Positions 15,898 to 25,373 of a stretch of DNA of 64,000 nucleotides are shown in pieces; the first letter of the stretch is position 1; each line of letters starts with the position of its first letter. The notes below the pieces were generated by a model. That model was given only the letters and a program-made list of their open reading frames with translations. It was not told where the DNA came from and ran no database searches. The stretch comes from Nitrosospira sp. 56-18. Its GTDB lineage: Bacteria > Pseudomonadota > Gammaproteobacteria > Burkholderiales > Nitrosomonadaceae. A program made the position numbers and the translations under genes. The DNA lies in NCBI GenBank assembly GCA_001899235.1, contig MKVR01000050.1, forward strand, positions 180,765 through 244,764, in the 5' to 3' direction.

Positions 15898-17310
15898 ATG
15901 AAACGGGAAATCAGCGCTCTTTTTTTTCTGGCGATATCGCTATCGGCTGGAATGGCTGCCATTCCGGGCGTTGCTTGCGGCGCAGCCTACCACGTAGGTC
16001 CCGACACCTACCGGGACATATTGAAAGATCTGGTGCCAGGCGATCACGTGCATCTGATGCCGGGAGTATACAAGGATGGCCTCCCGCTCCATCATCTCAG
16101 TGGCACGCCACGGGCGCCGATCATGCTTTCTGGGCCCAGGGAAGAGCCGCGCGCGATATTTGTGGCGCGCCCCAGGCACAATACGATCAGCATCGTCAAT
16201 TCCAGCTATATTACTGTCAGCAATCTGGATATCGATGGCAGGAACCTGCCTGTGAGCGGAGTGAAGTGCGAAGGCCACGCAAACTGGGCGCATCACATCA
16301 CGCTGGACGGCTTGCGCATACGGGGACACGGGAGGCATCAACAAACAGTTGCCATTTCAACCAAGTGTCCGGCTTGGGGCTGGGTAATCCGCAACAATAA
16401 AATTCTGGGATCCGGAACCGGTCTGTACCTTGGAGATTCGGATGGCAGTGCGCCCTTCATCGCGGGTTTGATCGAACGCAATTTGATCGTCGATACGCTC
16501 GGCTACAACCTGCAGATCAAGCATCAGCAACCCCGAAAGATGCTGCCGGGGATGCCGGTAGCATCGAGCACGACGATCATCCGCCATAATGTTTTCAGCA
16601 AGAGGCAACACGGGTCCAGGGAAATGGCGCGGCCCAACGTGCTCGTGGGACACTGGCCGGTCAGCGGCTCCGGAGCCGATGACCGGTATGTTGTTTACGG
16701 CAACTTTTTCTATGAAAACCCGGATGAATCCCTATTCCAGGGAGAAGGCAATATTGCTCTTTACAACAACCTGTTCGTGAACCACTTCGGCGATGCGATC
16801 CGGATTCAGCCGCATAATGACATACCGCGTGAGGTGAGCATATTCTGCAACACCATCATCGCCAGCAACACAGGCATCGTGCTTGCTCGCGGCCTGGGCT
16901 CCCTGGCATATCACCAATGGGTCATTGCGAATATCGTATTTGCCCGGTCGCCGATTCGTGGAGTCCCTCAGGAAAAAAATCTCACCGGCATGCCCGACGA
17001 GGCGGGTAACTACCTTGTCAATCCGTACGTTTCTCCGGGTCAGATGAATCTGGTTCCGCGCGACCTCAAGGTACGTGAGGAGGCACAGGAGCAAAAGTTT
17101 TTTGACGATTATCCCGACGCCGGACTGGATTTTGACGGTGATCCGCACGAGCGGGTTAGAATGGGCGCCTATAGCGTCGGCAAGGGCAGGCCGCAATGGC
17201 TGCCCAAACTCGAAATAAAACCTTTCTTTCCTGCACTGGAGGAGGACGTTCGTGCAATACATCAGGAAACAGTCACTTCCAAAACGAATCCCAAGGGAGT
17301 AATCAAATAG
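15898..17310 (+). CDS. Secreted right-handed parallel beta-helix repeat protein
   Basis: About 470 aa from MKREISALFFLAISLSAG, with a signal peptide cut near VACGA. The remainder has the repeating pattern of right-handed beta-helix proteins (NTISIVNSSYITVSNLDIDG; HHITLDGLRIRG; WVIRNNKILGSGTGLYLGD; NIALYNNLFVNHFGDAIRI), a fold common in pectate lyases, alginate epimerases and chondroitinase-B-like enzymes. No catalytic set can be assigned by eye. It stands next to a polysaccharide cluster, so a role in modifying or cutting exported polysaccharide is plausible but inferred. The track start at 15805 lies on the Zur operator and is not used. Confidence 0.75.
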   Translation: MKREISALFFLAISLSAGMAAIPGVACGAAYHVGPDTYRDILKDLVPGDHVHLMPGVYKDGLPLHHLSGTPRAPIMLSGPREEPRAIFVARPRHNTISIVNSSYITVSNLDIDGRNLPVSGVKCEGHANWAHHITLDGLRIRGHGRHQQTVAISTKCPAWGWVIRNNKILGSGTGLYLGDSDGSAPFIAGLIERNLIVDTLGYNLQIKHQQPRKMLPGMPVASSTTIIRHNVFSKRQHGSREMARPNVLVGHWPVSGSGADDRYVVYGNFFYENPDESLFQGEGNIALYNNLFVNHFGDAIRIQPHNDIPREVSIFCNTIIASNTGIVLARGLGSLAYHQWVIANIVFARSPIRGVPQEKNLTGMPDEAGNYLVNPYVSPGQMNLVPRDLKVREEAQEQKFFDDYPDAGLDFDGDPHERVRMGAYSVGKGRPQWLPKLEIKPFFPALEEDVRAIHQETVTSKTNPKGVIK

Positions 17311-20300
17311 TTTTTTTATCCCCTCAAAACCACGTCTCGAGCGAGGCCACCGATTTTTCACCGGGCAGGACAACGGTCAACAGGACGCTGCTTTTCCGGT
17401 TGGCGCTAGGCTATCTGCTGTTTATCGTTTATGGGAGCCTGCTCCCGTTCCAATTCCATAGCCTTCCATTTTCTGTTGCGTGGGCGAATTTCCAGCATAT
17501 CCCTTTGCTGGAACTGGGGGTGGAAAATAGAGCCGATCTGGTCGCGAACTTGTTATTGTATATCCCTTTCGGTTTATTACTTTGCGCGGCGATTGCGGGA
17601 ACACGCCGCGATCCCCTGCTGGTGTTCACGGGTGCGCTTGTGTCGCTGTTGTCGTCGGCAGCAGTCGCTCTGAGCATCGAATTTACCCAACAGTTTTTTG
17701 CACCGCGGACAGTCTCGCTGAACGATATCTTTGCGGAACTCGCGGGCTCCTTGTTAGGTATCACGCTTTGGTTCGCCAGTGGCACCCGCCTTGCGCATCT
17801 GATCCGAAGCATAACCGGCAGCGGCCCAAATGCTCGCTCCGCGATCCTGGTCTCCTATGGCCTGGCGTACATCGTGCTAGGCATGTTTCCCTACGATTTT
17901 CTGCTATCGATCGACGAGTGGCGTCAGAAACTGTCTTCCGCAAACGTGGGTTGGCTGATTGCACCCGTCTGCGAGGGCGGTTGTCTGTTAAGGCTCGTTC
18001 CGGAGGCACTCTTGGTGGCGCCGCTGGCTGCGCTGTTTTTTCCAGTGCGCCAACAGCATATCCTCGTGCTCGCAGCGATGACCGGAGCTCTGCTGGGCGT
18101 ACTGATAGAAGGTCTACAGCTCATGATTGCGTCCGGTATCAGCCAGGGCGTATCGATCCTTTCCCGTTCACTCGGCATGATGCTGGGCGCCGGAATGGTG
18201 CAGTCAGCCCCGGACATGGATTGGCGCATGGTGCGTCATTACGCGCGGCCTGTGCTCGCGAGCTGTCTGATTCCCTACCTTGGCGCCCTGGCCTGGGCCA
18301 ATGGCTTGTTTTCCAGCCCTTGGTCGAATTTATCCGAGGCAGGGCTGAAGCTGGGAGATACTCATTTCCTGCCGTTTTATTATCATTACTTCACCACGGA
18401 AACAATAGCGCTGCTAAGCTTGCTGTCCCAAGCCGCACTCTATTTTCCTGTTGGGGCGGGAATATGGCTTTGGCACTGGGGGAGCAAAGAAAACTCGCCA
18501 GCCGCTCGGGAAGATTCTGGTAGAGTTGATAATCCGATCCATCACAACGCATGGCCAGCGCTCGTTGCCGGAATGCTGGCGAGCATTATGGAGACGGGCA
18601 AGCTTTTCGTTCCCGCCCAGCATCCTGATCCGACCAATATCCTGATTGCAGCGGCGGCTGCAGCCTCGGCATGCTGGCTACTGAACTTGCTGCTCGGCGT
18701 CAGGCAAGCTGCGCCCATACCATCTCATCGGCCTGCCCCTCCCCCTCCTTCCCTATCTGCTTCATCTGCCCCATCTGCATCCTACGCGGCGGATAATGAG
18801 AGTGCGCATTCCACCGCCGCGACAGTTATTGGAGCTACTGCGATATGTCTCTCCATCGGCGCGGCGGCCACCAGTCCGCTGGGTCCAGCCTGGGTTTCGA
18901 CCGCTCTTATTGCCTACATATTATTGCTCTGGTGGCAACCAGGACTATGGCTGATTTGCGCGCTCGCAATGCTGCCCCTGCTGGATTTATCGGCGTGGAG
19001 CGGGCGCCTGTTCTGGACAGAATATGACACCGTGCTTCTGGCGACAATAGGCGCGAGTTATCTGCGCCTGCGTCCCGGTTTATTCATCCAGCCGGCGCTG
19101 ACGCGTCCCGCCCTATTATTGCTATTGCTGTTTGGGCTATCGATGGCAGCGAGTTTGGCCATAGGCTTGTTTCCCCTGGCCCCCTTCGATCATAACGCAT
19201 TCGCGAACTATAACAGCCCCTATAATGCGCTGCGTGGAGCGAAGGGACCGTTGTTCGCGATAGCCTTGATTCCCCTGCTGAGTCTGGAGCAGGCGGCGCC
19301 AGCACGGACAGCGCGCAAACTGGCTATCGGGGTAACGTTAGGTCTGGCGGGAACCGTAGCATATATTCTCTGGGAACGCGCCACCTTCCCCGGGCTCTTC
19401 AATTTCGAGACCGACTATCGCATCACTGGGCCTTTCCCGGGAATGCATATCGGTGGCGCTTATATTGAGGCTTTTCTGACGGCAGCTCTGCCGTTCGTTG
19501 CATTATTTGCGTGGCATCGGCAGCGATTATGGCCGGTGATCTTTGCAATCGGCCTCTATGGCCTGGGCGCGTATAGCATCATGGTGACATTTTCGCGGGG
19601 TGGACAAGCGGCCTTTGCATTATCCACCTTTATCTTGCTGGCTGGATTTGCAAGACTTTCGCTTCGCGGACAGGCAGGCAATGTTTTAAAGGCCAGCACG
19701 GCGATGGCTCTCGCGGGGGTGGCCATTGCGATTACCTGGCCGGTGATCAGCGGGAAATACAGCCAGTCCCGATGGGCAGCCATGGAGCAGGACTTCGGCT
19801 CTCGAACCGCGCACTGGGAAGATGCGGTGAACATCGTTCGATCGCACAATGCATCGTTCTTTGGCCTGGGATTGGGAACGTTTCCATCGGCATACTACTG
19901 GAATTCAAACGCACCGTCGCGCACCGCCACCTATGGTTTTGTCACTGAACAGGGAAACAGCATATTGAGACTGGGTAGCGGCGATCCGTTATATCTGGAG
20001 CAAACGGTAAAGGTCGTGCCCGGGCAGCAATATACTCTCTCGATGGATCTACGCCCGAACTCCCGAAACGTCGATCTGGCGGTAACTCTCTGCGAGAAGG
20101 CGATACTGTACTCTTATACTTGTACTGTAGCCCCATTGCAAAGCAACGAGGCCGAAAACAAGTGGATGCATCATGAAATGCAAATGGACACCAGAGGCTT
20201 CGGACCACTGGGCAGCCGATTTCAGCGGCCCGTGAAGCTATCTCTCTACAATAGTCTTTCCGGTACCGTGGTGGATGTGGACAATGTAACGCTGAAAGAC

Positions 20301-20711
20301 ATGCAGGGCAACAATCTCGTTCACAACAGCGATTTTTCCAGCGGAATGCATCATTGGTTTTTTTCAACCGACAATTATCTTCCATGGCATGTGGAAAACC
20401 TGTTTTTGAGCGTGTACTTTGAACAAGGCTGGCTTGGGCTGCTCTTATTCCTCGCGCTCATCGGCTATGCGATCGCGACATGGCTTCCCCGGGCCTGGAA
20501 AAGCGATTCCCTGAGCTTGACGCTGGTCGCGTCGTTCACGGCTTTTATCGCTGTAGGGACGCTGAACAGCTGGGCTGATGAACCGCGCCTCAGTTTCCTT
20601 TTCTACCTGTTGCTTATAGCGGGCCTGATGGCGAACGGATCCTCTGCAAAGACGCACCGTAATGAACTTGCACAGCCCCTACCTGGCCCAAGCAACGGTC
20701 TTCGAATATGA
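17196..20711 (+). CDS. VanZ-repeat / O-antigen ligase-like membrane fusion protein
   Basis: Up to 1171 aa, polytopic. The N-terminal third has a VanZ unit (NLLLYIPFGLLLCAAI; IEFTQQFFAPRTVSLNDIFA) and two further, weaker VanZ-like units (LLGVLIEGLQLMIASG; IMETGKLFVPAQHPDPTN). The C-terminal half looks like a Wzy/O-antigen ligase (TFSRGGQAAFALSTF; FFGLGLGTFPSAYYW). A soluble beta-rich segment (YLEQTVKVVPGQQYTLSMDL to NSDFSSGMHHWFF) is inserted between the late helices, resembling a carbohydrate-binding module. It may polymerise or ligate the XrtA-cluster glycan, since no other Wzy is seen. The start is uncertain: the ATG overlaps the beta-helix gene by 115 bp, and TTG at 17400 is an alternative. 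Confidence 0.72.
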   Translation: MAAQTRNKTFLSCTGGGRSCNTSGNSHFQNESQGSNQIVFLSPQNHVSSEATDFSPGRTTVNRTLLFRLALGYLLFIVYGSLLPFQFHSLPFSVAWANFQHIPLLELGVENRADLVANLLLYIPFGLLLCAAIAGTRRDPLLVFTGALVSLLSSAAVALSIEFTQQFFAPRTVSLNDIFAELAGSLLGITLWFASGTRLAHLIRSITGSGPNARSAILVSYGLAYIVLGMFPYDFLLSIDEWRQKLSSANVGWLIAPVCEGGCLLRLVPEALLVAPLAALFFPVRQQHILVLAAMTGALLGVLIEGLQLMIASGISQGVSILSRSLGMMLGAGMVQSAPDMDWRMVRHYARPVLASCLIPYLGALAWANGLFSSPWSNLSEAGLKLGDTHFLPFYYHYFTTETIALLSLLSQAALYFPVGAGIWLWHWGSKENSPAAREDSGRVDNPIHHNAWPALVAGMLASIMETGKLFVPAQHPDPTNILIAAAAAASACWLLNLLLGVRQAAPIPSHRPAPPPPSLSASSAPSASYAADNESAHSTAATVIGATAICLSIGAAATSPLGPAWVSTALIAYILLLWWQPGLWLICALAMLPLLDLSAWSGRLFWTEYDTVLLATIGASYLRLRPGLFIQPALTRPALLLLLLFGLSMAASLAIGLFPLAPFDHNAFANYNSPYNALRGAKGPLFAIALIPLLSLEQAAPARTARKLAIGVTLGLAGTVAYILWERATFPGLFNFETDYRITGPFPGMHIGGAYIEAFLTAALPFVALFAWHRQRLWPVIFAIGLYGLGAYSIMVTFSRGGQAAFALSTFILLAGFARLSLRGQAGNVLKASTAMALAGVAIAITWPVISGKYSQSRWAAMEQDFGSRTAHWEDAVNIVRSHNASFFGLGLGTFPSAYYWNSNAPSRTATYGFVTEQGNSILRLGSGDPLYLEQTVKVVPGQQYTLSMDLRPNSRNVDLAVTLCEKAILYSYTCTVAPLQSNEAENKWMHHEMQMDTRGFGPLGSRFQRPVKLSLYNSLSGTVVDVDNVTLKDMQGNNLVHNSDFSSGMHHWFFSTDNYLPWHVENLFLSVYFEQGWLGLLLFLALIGYAIATWLPRAWKSDSLSLTLVASFTAFIAVGTLNSWADEPRLSFLFYLLLIAGLMANGSSAKTHRNELAQPLPGPSNGLRI

Positions 20712-20767
20712 CATAGCTGACAGCTTCATGGCGTCAGTTCAGCATTGCCAAAAGAATATCAAACCCT

Positions 20768-21355
20768 TCATCGCGATTTACATCGCACAATATCAGAGCT
20801 TTTTTTCGTCAGCTTCAACCTCAGAGGTTTCTTCCGATACGGCAGGAACAGATCGATAACGGTGGTTATGTACCGCCAGCCTGCACGCTCGAAAGCCTGC
20901 AACGACGGCCAATTTGACCACCAGATGCGTGCATAGACATACCTGAACCCCAATTGAGCCATATCGTACGTTGCAAATTCCACAAGGCGGGTGGCGATGC
21001 CTTTGCCTCGCATGGATGGAAGCACGATTAACTGCACAAGCTTGGCCTCATCCTCTTTAAGAGGCCAAAAATTTCTCGTACTGTAACGCTTACCATACCA
21101 GAAAAAACACAGCCCCACGATTCGTGAATCGCTCATGCATGCGTACGCCTTGGCATAATTCCCGCAATACCATGCCTGCTCGACAATCATTTCATCTTCC
21201 GATTCCATAATTACCTTCTCTTCTACTGCTTCAAACCGAAGTCCAATATCTGTCGCACCCCTCTCGCCCACGCATTCGCGCCCATAAATATGGTATATGG
21301 AATAGTCGCGTAAAAAAAGTTGGGCTAGCTTCCTGACCCCGTTAGAGATAGGCAT
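20768..21355 (-). CDS. GNAT-family N-acetyltransferase
   Basis: 195 aa. The GNAT core is visible as KLVQLIVLPSMRGKGIATRLVEFA (acetyl-CoA binding R/Q-x-x-G-x-G/A loop), followed by YVYARIWWSNWPSLQAFERAGW, the usual beta-4/helix-4 region. Substrate unknown. It is the last gene of the minus-strand polysaccharide run, 14 bp after the FemAB-like gene, and may modify a sugar or lipid intermediate of that pathway. Confidence 0.75.
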   Translation of the reverse strand: MPISNGVRKLAQLFLRDYSIYHIYGRECVGERGATDIGLRFEAVEEKVIMESEDEMIVEQAWYCGNYAKAYACMSDSRIVGLCFFWYGKRYSTRNFWPLKEDEAKLVQLIVLPSMRGKGIATRLVEFATYDMAQLGFRYVYARIWWSNWPSLQAFERAGWRYITTVIDLFLPYRKKPLRLKLTKKSSDIVRCKSR

Positions 21356-21369
21356 GATAAAACGGAATA

Positions 21370-22311
21370 TCAGATACCGAACCTTATCATTTTTTTTATC
21401 TTCGACTTGAGCCCAAGCTGATCGAGTGTATCGCCGGCAAGCTTGCTGAAATTATCGACAACCCTCTGGCTGCCCAGCAACAACAGGTTACGCATATTGC
21501 TGCGCAGAAAGAATACATTGGCGCACTGCACGTGATGGGTCGCAAACAGTTTCTTGTGTTCTGATTGTCCTTCGGTAAAGTCGAAGAAGTGAAATGCGCG
21601 CTCCTCGAACAGGTATTCGAGAGCAAGCCACTGAAGAACCGTTCCCACGGAATAATCCATATAGGCCGGATCGTATCCGAGGTGGGCATAAATCACGACC
21701 TTGTTGTGGATGGGGCAATAAAGATAGGAGACGGGCTGATCGTTGTGAAAAAGGATAAAGCCCCTGACACATCCCTGTTCGGCAAGCTGCTGCATCTCCC
21801 TAAAAAACTCATCCGAGTCCGGCAGCCCGGCATCGAGCAATTTTTCCTGATAGGTAGTCTTCGAAACCACACGTGCAAGCCTGAAGAAATCAGGCATTTC
21901 GGATGGATAGCGATACACTTTCCACGAGATCTCTCCGCCCGAATGCTCCGCAAATTTCCGTATCTTACGGTTGAGGGTGGAACGCGTCTTGGATGAAAAC
22001 TTGTTCCTGTACTCCTCGAAGGTCAGCCGCATGTCGATATAGTACCGGCGATGCTGGGAGGGGACATAGCAGAGATATCCCATGCGCCGGGCAAGTACCG
22101 GCTGCTCACCGGCAACGCGCAGCGAACGTATCAGAAACCCCTGGTTTCCGGGTGAGAGGGGGTCTTCCGGCGGCATGAGTTCCGCCACCGGCAAAGTCTC
22201 GTCGTCCAACCCTATCTCGCGAACCTGCAGCCGTAATTCAGGAGCGAACAGCGTCTTCTCCCCGAGCTGGAGCTTGATCGGCACCTCGCTGACGCGCCAC
22301 GGTTGATTCAC
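21370..22311 (-). CDS. FemAB/GNAT-like acyltransferase (BioF2-like)
   Basis: 313 aa from a GTG at 22311 that overlaps the upstream deacetylase TGA as GTGA (MNQPWRVSEVPIKLQLG); the longer ORF in the track runs 156 bp into that gene and lacks support. The C-terminal half has GNAT-like features: RSTLNRKIRKFAEHSGG, GFILFHNDQPVSYLYC, HLGYDPAYMDYSVGTVLQWLALEYLF and FHFFDFTEGQSEHKKLFA, as in the GNAT_acetyltr_6 group. Probably acylates a glycan or amino-sugar intermediate in the XrtA polysaccharide pathway; substrate unknown. Confidence 0.75.
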   Translation of the reverse strand: MNQPWRVSEVPIKLQLGEKTLFAPELRLQVREIGLDDETLPVAELMPPEDPLSPGNQGFLIRSLRVAGEQPVLARRMGYLCYVPSQHRRYYIDMRLTFEEYRNKFSSKTRSTLNRKIRKFAEHSGGEISWKVYRYPSEMPDFFRLARVVSKTTYQEKLLDAGLPDSDEFFREMQQLAEQGCVRGFILFHNDQPVSYLYCPIHNKVVIYAHLGYDPAYMDYSVGTVLQWLALEYLFEERAFHFFDFTEGQSEHKKLFATHHVQCANVFFLRSNMRNLLLLGSQRVVDNFSKLAGDTLDQLGLKSKIKKMIRFGI

Positions 22312-23285
22312 CTCAATCCCCGTCGCATGCCTTGCTCCAGCACTCTCAGGCCGGTTTTCCACGCGGCGGATTTGAGCGGCGACGGCTGCGCTTCCGCCAG
22401 GGCGGGAGTCAACCCGCAAAATCCCTTTACCTGGAAACAATCCCGATGGCGATCCAGGAAAGCGCACAGCTTGCGAAAGCGATTCACTACGATTTCATCC
22501 GGCCGGTTCATGCTTTCATTGAGCAACTCGAAATTGTGGAACAAAATGACAAATGCCTTGCGGCCGGATTCCAGCGCCTGCCAGAGCAAGCCTTCCATCT
22601 CGCGAAATGAACAGGCTGTCAACTGAACATGGCGCAGGGTGCGGGTGCCGCCGGAAAATACCGCCATCGGATATTCGTAAACGCCTTCACATTCGACAGG
22701 CTCGACCAACAGCCTGTCCGGGCTTATCCCGCTCTCGGGACCAAAAATGCTGGCGTTATAGCTGGCATCAAAAGGAATATGGTTGGCGGCAAGCGCGCGC
22801 AGGGTGTTTCTGTTGCAGCCGAAGCCGCCTGCCCGAAAAGCGGTGACATGCTGCCCTCCCGCCGAACCGATCAATTGCGCCCCGGCCCCGATCAGCGTGA
22901 TTTGCTCCTGCAACGAGAAGTAATGCAGGAACTGGCGTTTGCCGGTAATGTTGTCCAGAAGCGGCTCACGCGACTCATCCACCCATTCCGTATGCAAGTG
23001 AAGCTGTGTCTCCTGCCCGCCATCCCGCACCAAGCCAACGATCTCCGCCAGCGGATCCAGTCCGAAGCGGGTGGAAAACAGGGGCTCGATGAAGAACACG
23101 CCCGTCAGGCCATATTCCTGCAACTGGCGCAGTTGGTACGGCAGGCCGTAGTCACCTCGCGGTGTCGGACCGTAAATATATCGCTGGAAAGCGCTGCCAA
23201 ACTTGGCATCGATATCATCCCAGCCGTCGCACCATACCTCCACGTCCACGGTAAGGAATACATCTATCATCGGGATGAAAGCCAA
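22308..23285 (-). CDS. Polysaccharide deacetylase-like protein
   Basis: 325 aa with a NodB-type layout: DVFLTVDVEVWCDGWDD near the start (acidic catalytic/metal Asp), LHLHTEW as the metal-binding His pair, VTAFRAGGFGCNRNTLRALA, and VILFHNFELL near the end. Such enzymes remove N-acetyl groups from amino sugars. It differs from the second deacetylase in this cluster (30496-31350), so the two probably act on different glycans or positions. It overlaps the downstream acyltransferase by 4 bp. Confidence 0.8.
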   Translation of the reverse strand: MAFIPMIDVFLTVDVEVWCDGWDDIDAKFGSAFQRYIYGPTPRGDYGLPYQLRQLQEYGLTGVFFIEPLFSTRFGLDPLAEIVGLVRDGGQETQLHLHTEWVDESREPLLDNITGKRQFLHYFSLQEQITLIGAGAQLIGSAGGQHVTAFRAGGFGCNRNTLRALAANHIPFDASYNASIFGPESGISPDRLLVEPVECEGVYEYPMAVFSGGTRTLRHVQLTACSFREMEGLLWQALESGRKAFVILFHNFELLNESMNRPDEIVVNRFRKLCAFLDRHRDCFQVKGFCGLTPALAEAQPSPLKSAAWKTGLRVLEQGMRRGLR

Positions 23286-23397
23286 TAAAAATTCGGGTTA
23301 CCGGACCTAGGGTGAGCTTTGCCTGGCCGCGAGGACCCACTGATAGTTCGATCGATCCAAAAATTGCAACAGGAGCCCTTGTATGCCCGCACGCCGT

Positions 23398-25341
23398 TCA
23401 TGCAACCCTGAAGTTTTTCAAGTCATTTGAAACCGCAACCGGCTGCTGTGCGTGCAGTACGTTGCGCAGAAAGGCTTCGAACATCAGCAAGGTCCATAAC
23501 GGCGCACTATGGTCCCGCCGTCCCGACTGGTGCTGATCGAACAATTCCTGCAGGGATGATCTATTGAAAATCCCGGTATCCGCTAAAACTGGACCCATCA
23601 GGGCATCATGCAGCCTCTGGCGCAACGGACCGCGAAACCAGCTCGACAATGGCACCGAAAACCCCATCTTGCTCCGGTAAAGAATTTCGTCGGGAAGATA
23701 GGGTTCCAATGCCTTCTTGAAGACATACTTGCCTTCATGCCCATGCAGCTTGTAGGACACGGGTAATCCCGATATCCATTCCACGAGCTTATGATCCAGC
23801 AGCGGGACGCGAACCTCCAGCGAATGCGCCATGCTGGCACGGTCAACCTTGGTCAGGATATCCCCGACCAGGTAGGTCTTCATATCCAGATACTGGACAC
23901 GGGATAGCGGATCGTCGGTGGGACATTTGCCGGCATGCATGCGCAACACTTCGGCAGCATTATATCCCTGGAGATCGCGGTTGAACGATGCACTGAACAG
24001 GCGCCGCCGCATTTCATCCCGCACAATGGAAACACTATGAAAATAGCCTTCCACGGAGTCGCGCGCCAGAGCCTCGAAAGTGGATTTCGCCCGGAAAACC
24101 TTGGGGGCCCAATCCGCCTTGGGATAAAGGGTTCCGAGCAGGCCGAACAAAGGTTTGCGAATGCCGAGGGGCAGCATCGCCCTCATGCGCTCCTCATACA
24201 TATGCCAGCGGTACCGGCGGTACCCGGCCAGATTTTCATCGCCGCCATCCCCGGACAGGGCAACCGTTACGCGCTGCCTGGCCAGTTGGCAGACACGGTA
24301 AGTAGGCATTGCCGAACTGTCGGCAAACGGCTCATCGTATAAAGTTGAAAGCTTGTCTATCAGATCGAAGTCGTCCGCATCGACCTGGTTGACGTTATGG
24401 CGGGTGTGATAGCGATTGGCTACCGCCTGCGCATACTGTGATTCATTGAAAGCCGGATCGCCGAATGAAATGGAGCAGGTGTTGACAGGCTCATCCATGA
24501 GATTCGCCATCATCGCCACCACTGCGCTGGAATCCACGCCACCGGAGAGAAAGGCACCCAGTGGCACTTCCGTCATGAGATGAATCTTTACCGATTCCCG
24601 CAACCGCCCAATCAGTTCTTCCTGCGCCTCCTGCATGCTGATGGAACCATGAGGCGCAAAGGGTACGTCCCAGTAACACCGCACCCTGGGAATGTTCTGC
24701 CCGGTTTGAAGTTTCAATGAATGGGCCGGAGAAAGCTTGAACGCGCGCCTAAATATGGTCTTTGGCTCGGGAATGTACCCATAAGCGAAATATTCCTCGA
24801 TGGCATGGGAATCCATCTGCCGGTCAAAATCGGGATGAGCGACAAGCGCCTTCAGCTCTGAGGCAAAAATGAATGTGCCATCATCGAGAAGGGTATAGTA
24901 AAGCGGCTTGATGCCGAGCCTGTCGCGCGCAAGAAACAGGATATCGCGGTTGCGATCCCATATGGCAAACGCGAACATGCCACGAAAGCGCTCGACGCAT
25001 TGTTCGCCCCATTCTTCCCACCCATGCACGATGACCTCCGTATCGCAATGGGTCCGAAAGGTATGGCCGGCCGCGACAAGCTCCTCGGCCAGTTCGTGAA
25101 AGTTGTAGATTTCCCCATTGAAAATCACCACGACGCTACCATCTTCATTGAAAAGCGGCTGCTGCCCGCTGGAAACATCCATGATGGAAAGCCGCCGATG
25201 CCCAAAGCCTATGCCCGGCTCCGTATACAATTCCCCCTCGTCAGGGCCGCGATGGGTCTGTACCTGGTTCAGGCGGCCAAGCAATTCCCGGTCGATTTCC
25301 CCTTTGCCGCGGGTATCAAACAAACCTACAATTCCACACAT
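23398..25341 (-). CDS. XrtA-associated asparagine synthase-like amidotransferase
   Basis: 647 aa. N-terminal class II glutaminase with catalytic Cys2 (MCGIVGLFD), then an AsnB-type ATP-binding domain (LGAFLSGGVDSSAVVAMM; ALSGDGGDENLAGY). Members of this exosortase-A-linked subgroup (TIGR03108) are encoded within EPS clusters and probably amidate a uronic acid or related acid in the polysaccharide rather than make asparagine; that is family inference. The 112-bp gap after the upstream end contains nothing recognisable. Confidence 0.9.
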   Translation of the reverse strand: MCGIVGLFDTRGKGEIDRELLGRLNQVQTHRGPDEGELYTEPGIGFGHRRLSIMDVSSGQQPLFNEDGSVVVIFNGEIYNFHELAEELVAAGHTFRTHCDTEVIVHGWEEWGEQCVERFRGMFAFAIWDRNRDILFLARDRLGIKPLYYTLLDDGTFIFASELKALVAHPDFDRQMDSHAIEEYFAYGYIPEPKTIFRRAFKLSPAHSLKLQTGQNIPRVRCYWDVPFAPHGSISMQEAQEELIGRLRESVKIHLMTEVPLGAFLSGGVDSSAVVAMMANLMDEPVNTCSISFGDPAFNESQYAQAVANRYHTRHNVNQVDADDFDLIDKLSTLYDEPFADSSAMPTYRVCQLARQRVTVALSGDGGDENLAGYRRYRWHMYEERMRAMLPLGIRKPLFGLLGTLYPKADWAPKVFRAKSTFEALARDSVEGYFHSVSIVRDEMRRRLFSASFNRDLQGYNAAEVLRMHAGKCPTDDPLSRVQYLDMKTYLVGDILTKVDRASMAHSLEVRVPLLDHKLVEWISGLPVSYKLHGHEGKYVFKKALEPYLPDEILYRSKMGFSVPLSSWFRGPLRQRLHDALMGPVLADTGIFNRSSLQELFDQHQSGRRDHSAPLWTLLMFEAFLRNVLHAQQPVAVSNDLKNFRVA

Positions 25342-25373
25342 GCTTCCATTCCTCTGGTTTCCTGTTCCTGCAG

